DNA of 64,000 bases from Siphonodentalium dalli (Eukaryota; Mollusca; Scaphopoda; Gadilida; Siphonodentaliidae). The number at the start of each line of letters is the position of its first letter. Position 1 is the first letter of the stretch. A model generated the notes under the pieces. It saw only the letters and a list, made by a program, of their open reading frames with translations, did not search any database and was not told the DNA's origin. The stretch lies in contig CP136061.1 in NCBI GenBank assembly GCA_032622095.1, positions 65,289,127 through 65,353,126 of the forward strand, given 5' to 3'. Made by a program: the position numbers and the translations under genes. Shown here piece after piece: positions 30,150-42,037 of the stretch.

Positions 30150-31260
30150 TGGACATTCACATTGCACTTTTCACCATCATTAACACTTCACTGTATAAGA
30201 TCGTGTTCGTTATTCTTAACCCTTCAATCCCATGATATTTTGGGACAAATTTCACATTCACTACCAGTGTTCAGTACTAGCATTAACCCTCCACTGCTTT
30301 GGATTGTGTACAACTTGTTCACTAACATTAACCCTTCTGTTGTGTGACATTTTGAAACAAATGTCACATTCACATGAAGTGTTCAGCATCATTAACCTTT
30401 CACTGCTTAAAATTGTGTTCAGCTAGCATTAATTCTCCACTGGTCAAGATTGTGTTTTAGCTTATTCACTAACATTAACCCTGCAGTGGTATGACATTTT
30501 GAGACAAATTTTACATTCACTGCAGGGTTCACCAGCATTAATTAACCCTTACTGCTTAAAATTGTGTTCAGCTTGTTCACTAGCATTAACCATTTAAACT
30601 CATGAGATTTTGGGATAATATTCACATGCTGGTTCATTAGTATTAACCCTCCACTGGTTCAGATTGTGTTCAGCTTGTTGACTCACGTTAACCCTTCAGT
30701 CCCATGACATTTAGGAAAAATTGTAATTCTTTAACCTTTCCATGACTGGAGCATCCTGAAATTTTGCGAAAACCCTGTGCCAGTGCATTCTCTTTATATA
30801 TATGCTCTCGCATATATAAGAGAATGAATTGACCTAACAATATTTACTATTACCTTGTAAGCCAGTGCATTCTCTTATATATAAGAGGCTCCCTGTGGGA
30901 GAATCCCATACATAAGAGAATGCACTGGCACATGATATTTAATGCTTCACCAGCGCAGATCCCATCATGAAAGGGTTAAGTCAGATTAACACTTCAATTT
31001 CATGATTTCTAAAATATCATAATTAAAACATCAATTTTAAGCTTCACCTCCATAGATGCAGTGACAACCAGCATTAACCCTTATTACTTGCTTATGCTTT
31101 TGATAATCATACTCAGTAAGATTAACCCTTCAATTCCGTGACAGTTCTAAATTTGAGCTTCATTTAATAGATCATGCAATTCTTCAGTCCTTACAAACAT
31201 TTAACCCTTAATTTAAATGATATTTTCACCTTTACAATTCTATTAAAGTAATATTTACAT
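30150..31260. repeat. Degenerate satellite with TTAACCCTNCA units
   Basis: Units of about 55-60 bp alternate between (A) CATTAACCCTCCACTGCTTT + ATTGTGTTCAGCTTGTTCAC and (B) CATTAACCCTTCAGTCCCATGACATTTTGGGACAAAT-like. Together they form a loose ~115-bp dimer repeated about six times, decaying after 31,000. Each unit begins with TTAACCC, and an M1 MITE sits inside. Confidence 0.65.
30735..30975. mobile_element. M1 MITE inside the TTAACCC satellite
   Basis: TTAA (30,731-30,734) then CCTTTCCATGACTGGAGCAT; right end CATCATGAAAGGG before TTAA (30,976-30,979). Two hairpins as in other M1 copies. Confidence 0.75.
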
Positions 31261-31797
31261 ATTATTATACTGAATTATAAATTTATGTTTGAATGGTTAG
31301 TACTGTAGAAGACCACAATTTCAAGCTTATATTAATTAACTTTCACATTCACATTAATCCTACAGGTGGAAAAGAAAAGACTGAACGGTCATGTACGTAT
31401 TAGTACATTCTGTTCATAAACATAATTACCTGATGATGCCAGATGATGGACCAATTAAATTTGATTAAATCTTCGACATTTTTGTAACGACTTAATTAAT
31501 TCATATTGTATGCATTTTCATAATAACAAAGAGTAAAACTGTAAAGTCTATATGGTTTTTCGTTAAATGTTCAAATGATACAAGGCAATAGTGGTGCACA
31601 AAAAATATTTGTTGTTGTTGTAAAATTGGATATTTAATTGAGAGATCTTCAAATATGTTTCATTGGCATCTTGAAGTTTTTTTCCCCATTTTTATGTGAA
31701 TTTCATATTGATTTTTCAAATACAAGTCAGGACTCAGGAATTGGTAATTCCAGAAAAAACTTACACCAAAAATAAATGTACTCATACAATGGGCCAG
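31261..31797. other. Unannotated AT-rich DNA
   Basis: Nothing recognised. Confidence 0.4.
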
Positions 31798-33344
31798 TTA
31801 AAGGTACTCAATCCAGTCAGACGGTCCCCATATCATCAAGATACAACATTTCTTCAAAATACGCTTTAGTTATCAGAATCAATTTATTGCAATGAAATCA
31901 TGCTAATAACTATCAACTATGGTATCAAATTTCCCAAAACATGTTATTTATCAACATTTTGTTCAACAAAATATGGCCATATTATCACTTAAGTATCACA
32001 AAATTTGGCCGTATTACCGCTTGGTTTTAGAGTTATCCATCTTCATCCACAGGGATCAGTGCTGGGGCCGTTGCTCTACACTATATATGTACTACCCCTT
32101 GGCGACCTCATTAGACGACATGAATTATCTTTTCACTTCTATGCGGATGACACACAACTGTATATTCATTTTAAGCCGGATTTTGATTCTACAAGTTCTA
32201 CCAAATATCAGCTTGAACGATGTGTCGCTGATATTCGATCATGGATGACAATCAACTTCTTAAAATTGAATGCAGATAAAACTGAAATAATATATATTGG
32301 TTTGCGACAGTCAACTTTCAAAATGTTCTAGACATAGTCTTAACATTGAAGACAGTGTTGTCTCGCCATCCAGCACAGTTCACAACCTCGGATATTTCTT
32401 GGACGAGAACCTGTCTGCTGAAAAACACATCGAGCAAGTGTGCAGGTCCTCATATTACCATCTCAGAAAAATCAGCAGGGTGCGGAATGTTATCGACGTC
32501 AAGACCACAAAAACAGCTAGTACATGCCTTCGTTACCAGTCGTCTCGACTACTGCAATTCTCTGTTGTACGGCTGCAACCAGTCCTTCTTGGACAAAATC
32601 GAAACTGTGCAGAAATCTGCATCACGAGTTATTTTTATGAGCCGTAAATATGATCATGTCACGCCATTATTGTGCGAGCTCCACTGGTTGCCTCCGAGGG
32701 AACGGATTGAATTCAAAATTTTGAAATTAACACACAAGTGTCTGAATAGCGAGGCCCCATCATACTTGGCAGACATGATTTCTCGATATGTTCCTCCGCA
32801 GCCTCTGCGTTCTGAAAGTTCTCACAGCCTTGTGTTTGTACCGGGTGACCTCGTAACAGCTGGTGACCGGGCCTTGTCCGTGGCTTCACCATTTCTCTGG
32901 AATAAATTGCCTGGTCACTTGAGGGCACCCCAGTCGCTCAAAATGTTCACATCTAAACTTAAAACGCATCTGTTTCAAAGTGTGTATCATCCGACCCACT
33001 GATGGTAGCCAGATGAGCAGCTCATTGTACATAATTGATATTTCTTACTATGTTCTAATCATCATTGTATATGTATTGATGTAAAGCCTAAGTGCTCTAT
33101 GAGGATTTACGGCTTTAAACTAAATTTATTATTATCTGCAAATTTATCCGAGACCTTCCATTTGACAACGTGTTTCTGGGCCACATATTATTACACATCT
33201 CAAGAAATAACAAACTTCAAAAATCAATATCTGATCACTCTGAGCTTTAATGGGTGGGTTCCTTGACTCGAATCAAATATTTTTTCGCCCAGAAGCCAAA
33301 GAAATAGTAATTTAGGAGCATCTGATCGGATTGAGTACCGTTAA
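31798..33344. mobile_element. TTAA-flanked family T element split by a LINE
   Basis: It starts TTAAAGGTACTCAATCC and ends GGATTGAGTACCG next to TTAA. The left part (to about 32,046) and right part (from about 33,136) are continuous in the copy at 56,787-57,224, read in the opposite direction. The LINE fragment lies between TTATCCATCTTCAT and CTGCAAATTTATCCGAGACC. Confidence 0.75.
32047..33135 (+). pseudogene. 5'-truncated CR1/L2-type LINE reverse transcriptase, frameshifted
   Basis: Frame 1 (to about 32,306) begins [14 protein letters not shown] and includes the catalytic-box region FYADDTQLY, then the thumb-side phrase LNADKTEI. Frame 2 (about 32,306-32,515) continues VHNLGYFLDENLSAEKHIEQ. 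Frame 3 (to the stop at 33,002) holds the conserved C-terminal region LDYCNSLLYG, ELHWLPPRERIEFKIL, APSYLADMI and LWNKLPGHLR. This order is that of CR1/L2-group non-LTR retrotransposons. Endonuclease and palm start are missing (5' truncation) and two frameshifts make it dead. The 3' UTR has a stem TAAAGCC...GGCTTTA and an ATTTATTATTAT tail. Confidence 0.92.
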
Positions 33345-34049
33345 ATTTAAGACTGTTTTATATTGATATACCTGCAGAAAACCTGCTGAAGTTCCTGACA
33401 ACTACATGTACTTCATGTATAACTTTTGCTCTGGGGATTTTCATGGAAAGTGCCCATTCAAAATTGATCACTTGACCTCCCCCTGAAGCCATCGGTCCAT
33501 CATTCTCACCAAATATCTAATTGTAGCACCACATTAACAAGACACCCGAACCCAACTTCGCTAAATCTATTGTGCATCATATGCACTGCTGATCACAGAT
33601 AAAGATTTATCGTTTTAAAATTCGGCCCTTCAGCATTTTTGCTTCAATAATGAAGTGTTTTCATCACAAATGTGAGAACAGTCATGAGTATAATTCATCT
33701 GAGGTGACAACAGCCCCCAGCATTAATATCCTAATGAGGACCGTGGATGGCAGTGACAATATAATGCAACTCATCCAATTATTCCAAGGATTTACTAGAA
33801 GGCCCAAGATGAAATATTTGTGGTTGTGGTTTCCCCCATTACCCTACCTCTTCACTGCCTCATGATGTTGTGTGTGGGGCCATTGTTGACATTCTGGCCA
33901 TTGTCTAGTGGAAAAATAACACGTGAATATCAAAAATACCTCAACGCTGACTCCGTTGAATAGATTTTTTTCATTCACAATCATGGAACATCATACACTG
34001 TTTCAAATGATGAGATACAACGGTTCCCAACTACTAATTTCTTAGTTTG
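33345..34049. other. Unannotated DNA
   Basis: No shared repeat or motif-bearing frame recognised. Confidence 0.4.
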
Positions 34050-34136
34050 GTTTATATGTTTGATGAGTGGTTGCTAGGGTTTATATGTTTGATGAGTGGT
34101 TGCTAGGGTTTATATGTTTGATGAGTGGTTGCTAGT
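34050..34136. repeat. 29-bp tandem repeat, three copies
   Basis: TTTATATGTTTGATGAGTGG plus TTGCTAGGG repeats exactly three times, followed by an inverted pair around CATACTCAGTACTCAG / CATACTGAGTACTGATG (34,150-34,205). Confidence 0.9.
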
Positions 34137-34209
34137 ATGCTGAAGTACATCCATACTCAGTACTCAGCACACAAACATTTTACGTCCATACTGAGTACTG
34201 ATGTATAGC

Positions 34210-34912
34210 AGCCACGAGATTAAAGTCCTTCTCCTGAACATATTCTTGTGATGTTTTTTTTTCACATTCTGTTTGTTCTTTAAAAAACAGCCAATTTGAA
34301 CGAGAAACAGTCTCCTTTCATGTGATCCAGCAAATCCCAACTTGGGCTCAAATAATTTGGTTTCTTAGGTCTTGATAGTCATCTTCTGAGGGGATAAAAA
34401 AAACTAGTTATTGAAATATGAGGCCAGAATATAAATTTTTTTTAATAAAAGTTCAAATATTACAAAATCCCTCTTTGGACCTTAAAGTGATGTTTACTCC
34501 GCTGAGTGTTCAGAACAGAATAACAAATAATCATGCCAAAGTAAGTTATTTTCAAAAATTTGATATCTAAACAGTCATTTTTATAAATGAATTACACACA
34601 GTGTCTACTATTGACGCAAAATTGTCGTAATGTTTATGGCCAATAATACGTCAGGTAGAAAATATTTACATTTGGGCGCAGTTCAACAGTAGTGTTCTCT
34701 GAAATAGTAGAAGACGATTTTGGTTGGAACTTTCTACAATCTTAGTTCATTGCTACATTAATTCTTCCAATCGGGATAATGTTTGGATACTAACTGATTG
34801 GTTATAGTCAATGAAATAAGTCCTCAATATGTTTCAGCATGAAACCTCAGCAAAAAAATTATTTTCTTTGGCCTACGTCTGTAACAAGCAAAGGGATATT
34901 GTGTAATAACAT
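34210..34912. other. Unannotated AT-rich DNA
   Basis: Nothing recognised. Confidence 0.4.
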
Positions 34913-34920
34913 GTGGATTT

Positions 34921-35293
34921 CAAGTCTGCAAAATGTGTGTCCGTCATTTGCAGAATGAGGTCCCCAGCAGGCTAGCATCACCAAATCCACCCTCTATGGA
35001 CCTCACTCTGCTTAGGCTTAATCATCTGGGAAGTATCTGTAGTCTCAAATTAACATTATTTTTAGTTACAAGAAAATGCATAATAGAGGTGACTAATGGG
35101 TGAACATCACCAATGTCAGCTGGGGAAATTCAATCTGATCTTAGCTAGGTTGCCAAAGCAGTTGAGGCCAAAGCAGAATGAGGTTCCGAGAGGGAGAATT
35201 TGGTGATGCTAGCCTGCTGTTCGGGATAGCATCACTAAATTCACCCTCTGGAAACCTCATTCTGCAAATGACAGACACAATAGTTGAGCCTTG
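34921..35293. mobile_element. Family H MITE, copy with short centre
   Basis: Tips CAAGTCTG / GAGCCTTG, with 8-bp flanks GTGGATTT (34,913-34,920) and GTGAATTT (35,294-35,301), matching at 7 of 8. Internal palindromes around GAATGAGGTCCC and GGGATAGCATCACTAAATTC are kept; the centre differs from the other copies. Confidence 0.75.
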
Positions 35294-35517
35294 GTGAATT
35301 TTACTTGTTCTGTCCTAATAAAGAGGGGGGTGTTATGTGTGATGAGAAGTACCATCCCTGAGTCTAGGCAGCAGTGAGTTTGAGAGATTATTAGAGGAAG
35401 TGACCCATCACAGAGTGGTCTGCAGGACCTATCATAGGAGACCATAAATTGTTTTTGGCAACCAATGATTTTCCTCAAATCTGGGACCATCATGTACAAA
35501 CAAATGTGTGATATATT

Positions 35518-35846
35518 ATAATGTCATTATACAATGTTGTGTACAGTATGTATTTTTCCTGTACGAGTCCAGGTTGTGGTGAAAAGTCATATTGGACAAT
35601 ATGACTTTTCTCCACAACCTGGACGAGTACAAGAAAAACTCATACTGTACACAACATTCTGCAATGACATTTGTATTATCCTTCTGTATGTTTATCCAAA
35701 TTTTGGGCCGGTTGTGGTGAAAAGTCATATTGGACAATATGACTTTTCTCCACAACCTGGACGAGTACAAGAAAAACTCATACTGTACACAACATTCTGC
35801 AATGACATTTGTATTATCCTTCTGTATGTTTATCCAAATTTTGGGA
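35518..35846. repeat. Foldback plus 138-bp tandem duplication
   Basis: 35,518-35,682 is an inverted repeat with ~75-bp arms meeting at AAAAGTCATATTGGACAATA. From 35,572 the right part is duplicated head to tail with a 138-bp period (second unit 35,710-35,846), virtually unchanged. The open 117-codon frame here simply follows the duplicate. Confidence 0.85.
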
Positions 35847-36044
35847 AAAAACTTAAGTGGTTACTTTTGGAATTAGTCGGCACTTAATTCTCTATAAAAG
35901 CCTGTATTTTATCATCAGAAAGCGTGATTTGGAACAGTAAACACGGAAGTGAAAAAAAAAACTCAATGTGGAAGTGAAACATCTGCTAAATCCACCAGTG
36001 TTGCGTGCGCATCACAATTTCACAGATTCACTTCGCAAATGTTA

Positions 36045-36140
36045 ATTTGTGACGTCACAGAGTCCCGATAAAAAGTCATATTGAACACCTGGGAGTCCAA
36101 TATGACATTCGGGAGTCCAATATGACTTTTTCCAGGATTA
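36045..36140. repeat. AAAAGTCATATTGGAC-related foldback and CRE-like site
   Basis: TGACGTCA at about 36,051 is a perfect CRE palindrome. It is followed by AAAAGTCATATTGAACACCT and two copies of GGGAGTCCAATATGAC, the inverse of the core phrase of the foldback at 35.6 kb. The association could be chance. Confidence 0.5.
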
Positions 36141-36280
36141 TCACGTTGCGGCTTTTGCCCAATCAGAAATAGTGTTAGTTAAGTGATGGATAATAATATA
36201 ATTTATAGGCAAAGGATCAACTGTAGATATAACAGGTGACCATGTCAGATGAAACATGGTGAAGAGAAACCAATTATTAA

Positions 36281-36700
36281 ACCCTTCCTGATATTTAGCA
36301 AAAACCGTGTGCCAATACATTGGCCTAACATTATTTATCTTGACTGTGTAAGCCAGTGCATTCTCTTATATATGCACCAGCATCTACAGTAATGCCCTAA
36401 ATAATCGACTCCTTAACCACAGCAGAATTATGGGTAACTTTTCACTGAGAGCTTTCCGATGAATGGCAACAAGCCATATTTCCGACTAAATCCTGAAAAG
36501 TTATCCATAATTCTGCTGTGGTTAGGAGTCGATTATTTAGGACATTACTGTATATAAGAGAATACATTAGCCTAACAATATTTACCTTGACCGTGTAAGC
36601 CAGTGCAATCTCTAATATATATGCTAGGCTCCCAATGAGAGATTTGCATATATAAGAGAAAGCACTGGCACAGGATCTTTAATGCTGCACCAGCATCTAG
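36281..36700. mobile_element. M1 MITE, degenerate, hosting an FB MITE
   Basis: TTAAACCCTTCCTG at the left; the hairpin halves TGCATTCTCTTATATATG and ATATAAGAGAATACATTAGC are separated by the FB copy. A second hairpin and TTTAATGCTGCACCAGC follow. The right tip (CATGAAAGGGTTAA) is lost. GCACCAGCATCT appears at both 36,375 and 36,688. Confidence 0.6.
36386..36551. mobile_element. FB MITE with shortened left arm
   Basis: TACAGTAATGCCCTAAATAA ... GGACATTACTGTA. About 50 bp are missing from the left arm after GGGTAACTTTTCA. Nested in M1. Confidence 0.75.
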
Positions 36701-37312
36701 TTCAAATGGATATAAACAAAAAGTATGTTACAAACTCATCCCATTGTAGAATGGCAGATGATACACAAAGCTAATTGCATAGGATGTTGTATATCTTCTA
36801 ATTCACTGTAAAAAGTCAATAAGAGAGACAGGGCTGGTGCCTTGTAACTCCCTCCAGGCATCTCATCATATGGCCAGCAACACACCAGCTACTTATTCAA
36901 ACCTAATGGTATTTGACAGCTAGCTTGTTTCATGTTGGGACAATTCCTGCTCTCATCAAAGCCATTCTTGAGAACTCTTACAATATAGAAGAATATACAA
37001 TTACTATTTTGATGTCATCAACTAACCCTTTATAACAAATGTAGAATTTTTTTTTTTAATCTATTAATTGAGTGTATTTGATACTCAATCTACAAGGGAA
37101 ATAATGCCAGCCAGCCAGTGACCCAAGTGTTAAGTGTCCCAACTGTAACAAAATATTAGTGGTATTTAAGACAGTGTAAATGATGTGAAATTTCATTTGT
37201 TTATGTTTAATGAGTTGATTGAGGGAAAAAAGAGCACTTTTTTAAAAGAGCACTTTTTTTAGCCAGATAAGTTTGGTAAGAAAGAAGTTTAGAAAGCAGG
37301 ACCAAGCTAATA
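36701..37312. other. Unannotated DNA
   Basis: Nothing recognised. Confidence 0.4.
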
Positions 37313-37316
37313 TTAA

Positions 37317-37574
37317 CCCTTTCATAATGAAAGTTGCGAAGCATTAAATATCCTGTGCCAGTTCATTCTGTTATATATGCGAGTCTCCCATAGGAAGCCT
37401 CGCATATATAACAGAATGAGTTGGCTTTCAAGGTAAAGGTAAATATTGTTAGGCCAATGTATTCCCTTATATATGGGAAGCTCCCTATGGGAGACTTGCA
37501 TATACAAATGTATAAGAGAATGCATTTGGCACAGGGTTGTCGCAAAATTTCAGGAAGCTCCATTCATGGAAGGT
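37317..37574. mobile_element. M1 MITE, complete
   Basis: TTAA (37,313-37,316), CCCTTTCATAATGAAAGTTG, two clear hairpins (TATATGCGAGTCTCCCATAG with its complement; ATGGGAAGCTCCCTATGG), then CATTCATGGAAGG before a TTTAA right end. Confidence 0.75.
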
Positions 37575-37578
37575 TTAA

Positions 37579-39044
37579 GCCACTAGAATGGATTTACTTT
37601 GTCTTTGAACAAACTAACAATGCTGTTCTAGCTTGTAATTAAAGTATTTCTTGCCATTTTGTAACGATTGAAAGAGTTAGAGCTCCCTGATTGAGGTTGG
37701 GCATCATTTCTACCATTAATGACATTTAAAAGTGTTGTAAGGTTTTTTGATGGAGGACGATATTCGTGGATGTTATAGTTTCACAACAGAACCATGTCAG
37801 TGAAAATAAAACCCATCAACTTCTGGTAAACAACTGAAAAACCAGCAACAGATAAATAAATTGGTTTAAACAGTCAGCATTCAATGGATATTGTCAGTAT
37901 GCTAATCCTGATGCACTCATTAGCTGCTCCTATTGCGAGGATGGGTAATCAATGCCATATGATGGGGCAATAATCATTTACTATTTAATATTAGACATGG
38001 AACATCTGCTTATTATGAGTAATTAACATAATTGGTGCATACTGAAGTGAAATGAAAATGAAATTTCAGTGAAATTGCAATTATTTTTCATTGGAGAAAC
38101 TATAGATCAAAACCTGGTAATCAGATATATGTTCAGATAAAAATTCTTTCACCCCTACTTCTGTATACAAATGTACCCCAGATAAATCTAAACAAGCTTG
38201 TGGTTTTTCCATTACCAATGGTTACGAGGACACCATCGATCCTCTGCATAACACCACACAAAATTTGTTCTCCTGTCAATTAAATATGACTCGTAGATGG
38301 ATAGTATAGTAGGATGTACATTACATGCGATCACAAAACTCCATATAATATTGACATAGACCATCAGAGCAGGATATTAATGACAGGTTTTATAGGAGAT
38401 GGGTGGGCTATCAACAAACAACGGGTAACATTGACATGAACTTCTATACTCGCCCTACGAGTTGATTCCATATTTGGTCAAGCTACAGAGCTAACGCATA
38501 ATTCCAATAAAACAAACAGATTGTATACTGAAGGTGAACCTTTGTGTGTTCATTAAAAGAAAAAAACACAGTGATGTCCAAACGCTCAGTATATTGTCAA
38601 AGAAATATGGTTAAGGAGTTTTCTCCATGGCTTTAAAATTCATGGTTCTTATCGCTATGGGAGCAGCTAAGATACTAAAGGCTGTGAAAGCCAGAGGTGG
38701 TGGAGCAGGGGGGAATTCCGGGGCTCCAACCCCCCTGTCCTGACTGATGATTATGTCAAAGTATCATTTACATTGGGAAAAGTGCCAAATAAAGTTGTTC
38801 TAGCCATCTGTGGCAAAAGAGAGACCTTCCTCCAAGACTGTGTCGAGGTTTTTTTTGCCCATAAGAGTGAACTGAAGTAAATAACGAGAGGCCGATCACG
38901 ATCGGCAGATGTTAACCCATCCCTTGACGATAGTAAATTACTATGATCGGAATCATAAATGAGAGTTTTGACGTTGAATTATAGAGTATACGCTTATGTA
39001 CTATTATAGACAAATGTACATAACACAAATTATTGGAATTTATG
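37579..39044. other. Unannotated DNA
   Basis: No repeat shared with the rest of the window and no convincing coding frame. A C/G-rich patch near 38,695-38,745 has no recognisable motif. Confidence 0.4.
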
Positions 39045-39116
39045 AGTCACTCGCATGTATATAAGAGAATTCACTGGTACAGGATCTGTAATGCTGCACC
39101 ACCACAGCTTTGGGTT
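39045..39116. mobile_element. M1 MITE fragment
   Basis: The segment CACTCGCATGTATATAAGAG ... CTGTAATGCTGCACCA ... GGGTTAA matches the right end of M1. Confidence 0.55.
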
Positions 39117-39479
39117 AAATGTGAAAAAGGTGACCTGGACATGGAATATTTGGGTTAAGAGAGTCAAATTTAAGTTTACAAGGATAGTGTATCAAATTCT
39201 ACCAACACCCATCAAGATAAAGACACTCACTGCTGACCCATTAATATCAATTATATAGCAGAGCTGTCAACAAATCAGACATTGTTTATATTGATGCTGG
39301 CATCTCTGTTAAACCAATAACATTTATAATGACCTCAGGCCATCTGTCGAGTGATATACTTAGTGATATACATAGCTTTCTTTATTTGCACATTGGCATA
39401 AGAGACATCAGAAAATAAAATCGCCTTATCAATAGCTAAGTAGTCCAAAGGCATGGGATAGAATTGGTGAATTGGGTTT

Positions 39480-39870
39480 AAAGTCGCTCCAAACAAATTT
39501 ACCAGTACATAGCACAAGAGTATGGACCGTTTTAAACCAAATTTGGTGTGGTGACTCGGGGTACCCTTCGCAGAGTTATAATGGTGTTAGTTTTTCAAAT
39601 TTTGTTAACTTTAAATTTATTTATTTTTTAATTATTATTATTTTTTTTTTTTTTGAGTGAATATATTTTTTAGAAAAAGGGCCATAACTCAGTTAAATAT
39701 AGTCGGATCAATCCCATATTCGAACTCGATCTGTCTTTTATGCTGAAAAATTCATATACAAAATTTGGTTCCGATCAGATAGAAAATGTTCGAGTTATCG
39801 CACCATGCGTAAAGTGTCTACAGACAGACAGACGGACGGACGGACTAACGACGAGTGGTCAATCCGGACA
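39480..39870. repeat. Dispersed repeat with GACAGACGGACGG tail
   Basis: CCAAATTTGGTGTGGTGACT (as at 7.3 kb), a T-rich tract, then GGGCCATAACTCAGTTAAAT, ATTCGAACTCGATCTG, a GAGTTATCGCACCATGCG phrase and a CAGACAGACGGACGGACGG tail. This joins families seen separately at 7.3 and 5.6 kb. Confidence 0.6.
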
Positions 39871-39914
39871 ACGACACTATGTTTACCATACTATGGTAAG
39901 GGTAAACATAATGA

Positions 39915-41890
39915 ACACTGTAGCTCAACTTGGAAAGGGAATAATTTAATGTATTACAGTCAATGGAGCGATTAGGAATGTGGAAAGTTGAATGTCTAAT
40001 ACTAGTTTATTGACATGAAGAGAAAAGTAAAATCCAAGATGGCTGCTGGCAGCCATGTTTTCAGCCGAATGACCCCAAAATGAGTTGTTCCCATCTACAT
40101 GTCATCGTTAACATCCATGACAAATTTTATGACGATCAGACTAAAGGTACGACCTGTAGCCCATGCTAAAGAATTTAGTCATACAAAGAGTAAAATCCAA
40201 GATGGCTGCTGGCGGCCATGGTTTTTTTAGGCCGAATGACCCCAAAATGACTCGTTCCAATCTACATGTCATTATTAACATTCATGACAAATTTTATGAT
40301 GATCAGACTAAAGGTACAACCTGTAGCCCGTGCTAAAGGATTTAGTCATACAAAGAGTAAAATCCAAGATGGCTGCTGGTGACCATGTTTTTTGGCCGAA
40401 TGACCCCAAAATTACTCGTTCCCATCTACATGTCAATATTAACATCCCTGACAAATTTCATGATGATCAGACAAACAGTACGACCTGTGGCCCGTGCTAA
40501 TGGATTAAATTTTGAAATCCAAGATGACCGCTGGCAGCCATGTTTTTTGTCCGAATGACCCCAAAATGACTCGTTCCCATCTACATTCCAATTTCAACAG
40601 CCATGACAAATTTTATGATGATCAGACTAAAGGTACGACCTGTAGCCCGTGCTAAAGGATTTAGTCATACAAAGAGTAAAATCCAAGATGGCTGCTGGCG
40701 GCCATGTTTTTTGACCGAATAACCCCAAAATGACTCATTCCCATCTACATGTCATTATTAACATTCTCGACAAATTTTATGATGATCAGACTAAAAGTAG
40801 GACCTGTAGCCCGTGCTAAAGGATTTAGTCATACAAAGAGTAAAATCCAAGATGGCTGCTGGTGACCATGTTTTTTGGCCGAATGACCCCAAAATTACTC
40901 ATTCCCATCTACATGTCATTGTTAATATCCATGACAAATTTTATGATGATCAGACTAAAAGTACAACCTGTAGCCCGTGCTAAAGAATTTAGTCATACAA
41001 AGAGTAAAATCCAAGATGGCTGCTGGCGGCCATGTTTTGGGCCAAATGACCCCAAAATTACTCGTTCCCATCTACATGTCAATATTAACATCCATGACAA
41101 ATTTAATGATGATCAGACGAACAGTACGACATGTGGCCCGTGCTAATGGATTAAATTTTAAAATCAAAGATGGCTGCTGGTGTCCATGTTTTTTGTCCGA
41201 ATGACCCCAAAATGACTCGTTCCCATCTACATTCCAATTTCAACAGCCATTACAAATTTCATGATGATCAGACTAAAGGTACGACCTGTAGCCCGTGCTA
41301 AAGGATTTAGTCATACAAAGAGTAAAATCCAAGATGGCTGCTGGCGGCCATGTTTTTTGCCAGAATGACCCAAAAAAGACTCGTTCCCATCTACATGTCA
41401 TTGTTAACATCCATGACAAATTTTATGATGATCTGACCAAAGGTACGACCTGTAGCACGTGTCAAAGGATTTAGTCATGCAAAGAGTAAAATCTAAGATG
41501 GCTGCCGGCGGCCATCTTTTTGGCCAAATGACCCCAAAATTACTCGTTCCCATCTACATGTCAATATTAACATCCATGACAAATTTCATGACAATAAGAC
41601 GAACAGTACAGCCTGTAGCCCGTGCTAATGGAATGAATTTTTAAATCCCAAGATGGCCACTGGCGGCCATGTTTTTTTTCCGAATGACCCCAAAATGACT
41701 CGTTCCCATCTACATGTCAATGTCAACATCCATGACAAATTTCATAATAATCGGACCAAAGGTACGAACTGTAGCCCGTGCTAAAGGAAATTGTTGACGC
41801 ATCACGCACACACACACACACGCACACACAGACGACGGATACCAAGCCATGGCAATAGCTCAAACTTTACAAAGTAAAGTTGAGCTAAAA
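39915..41890. mobile_element. Pearl-like satellite element A1, 11 monomers
   Basis: The left end CACTGTAGCTCAACTTGG and right end GTAAAGTTGAGCTA are inverted over about 11 bp. Between them lie 11 monomers of ~155-167 bp, each with CAAGATGGC(T)GCTGGCGGCC and CTCGTTCCCATCTACATGTC. Monomers come in types ending CTAAAGGATTTAGTCATAC or CTAATGGATTAAATTTTG. A (CA)n and GACGACGG stretch sits before the right end. This layout (conserved flanks, ~160-bp core units, microsatellite) resembles the pearl elements described in bivalves. No coding capacity; open frames are by-products of the period. Confidence 0.8.
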
Positions 41891-42037
41891 ACTAGAGGTC
41901 ACCCCTAAGATACATATGAAGTTTGGTGACGATTGGATGAGAAATGTGCCCTATAATGTGTGATAAAGGATTTAGTCATACAAAGAGTAAAATCCAAGAT
42001 GGCCGTTGGCAGCAATTTTTTTTTAGCAGAATTGTCA
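41891..42037. repeat. Diverged monomer and trailing module after A1
   Basis: GAGGTCACCCCTAAGATACA, ATGAAGTTTGGTGACGATTG, then an ordinary monomer start. The same module follows element A2 at 43,236-43,345, so element plus module may have been duplicated together. Confidence 0.6.

Noticed and set aside
34050-34136. CRISPR-like repeat array
   Set aside because: The three 29-bp copies are directly adjacent with no spacers, and the DNA is animal.
40862-41146. Open frames inside the satellite element as a repeat protein
   Set aside because: The frames follow the ~160-bp noncoding monomer, switch frame between units and contain no conserved codon pattern.
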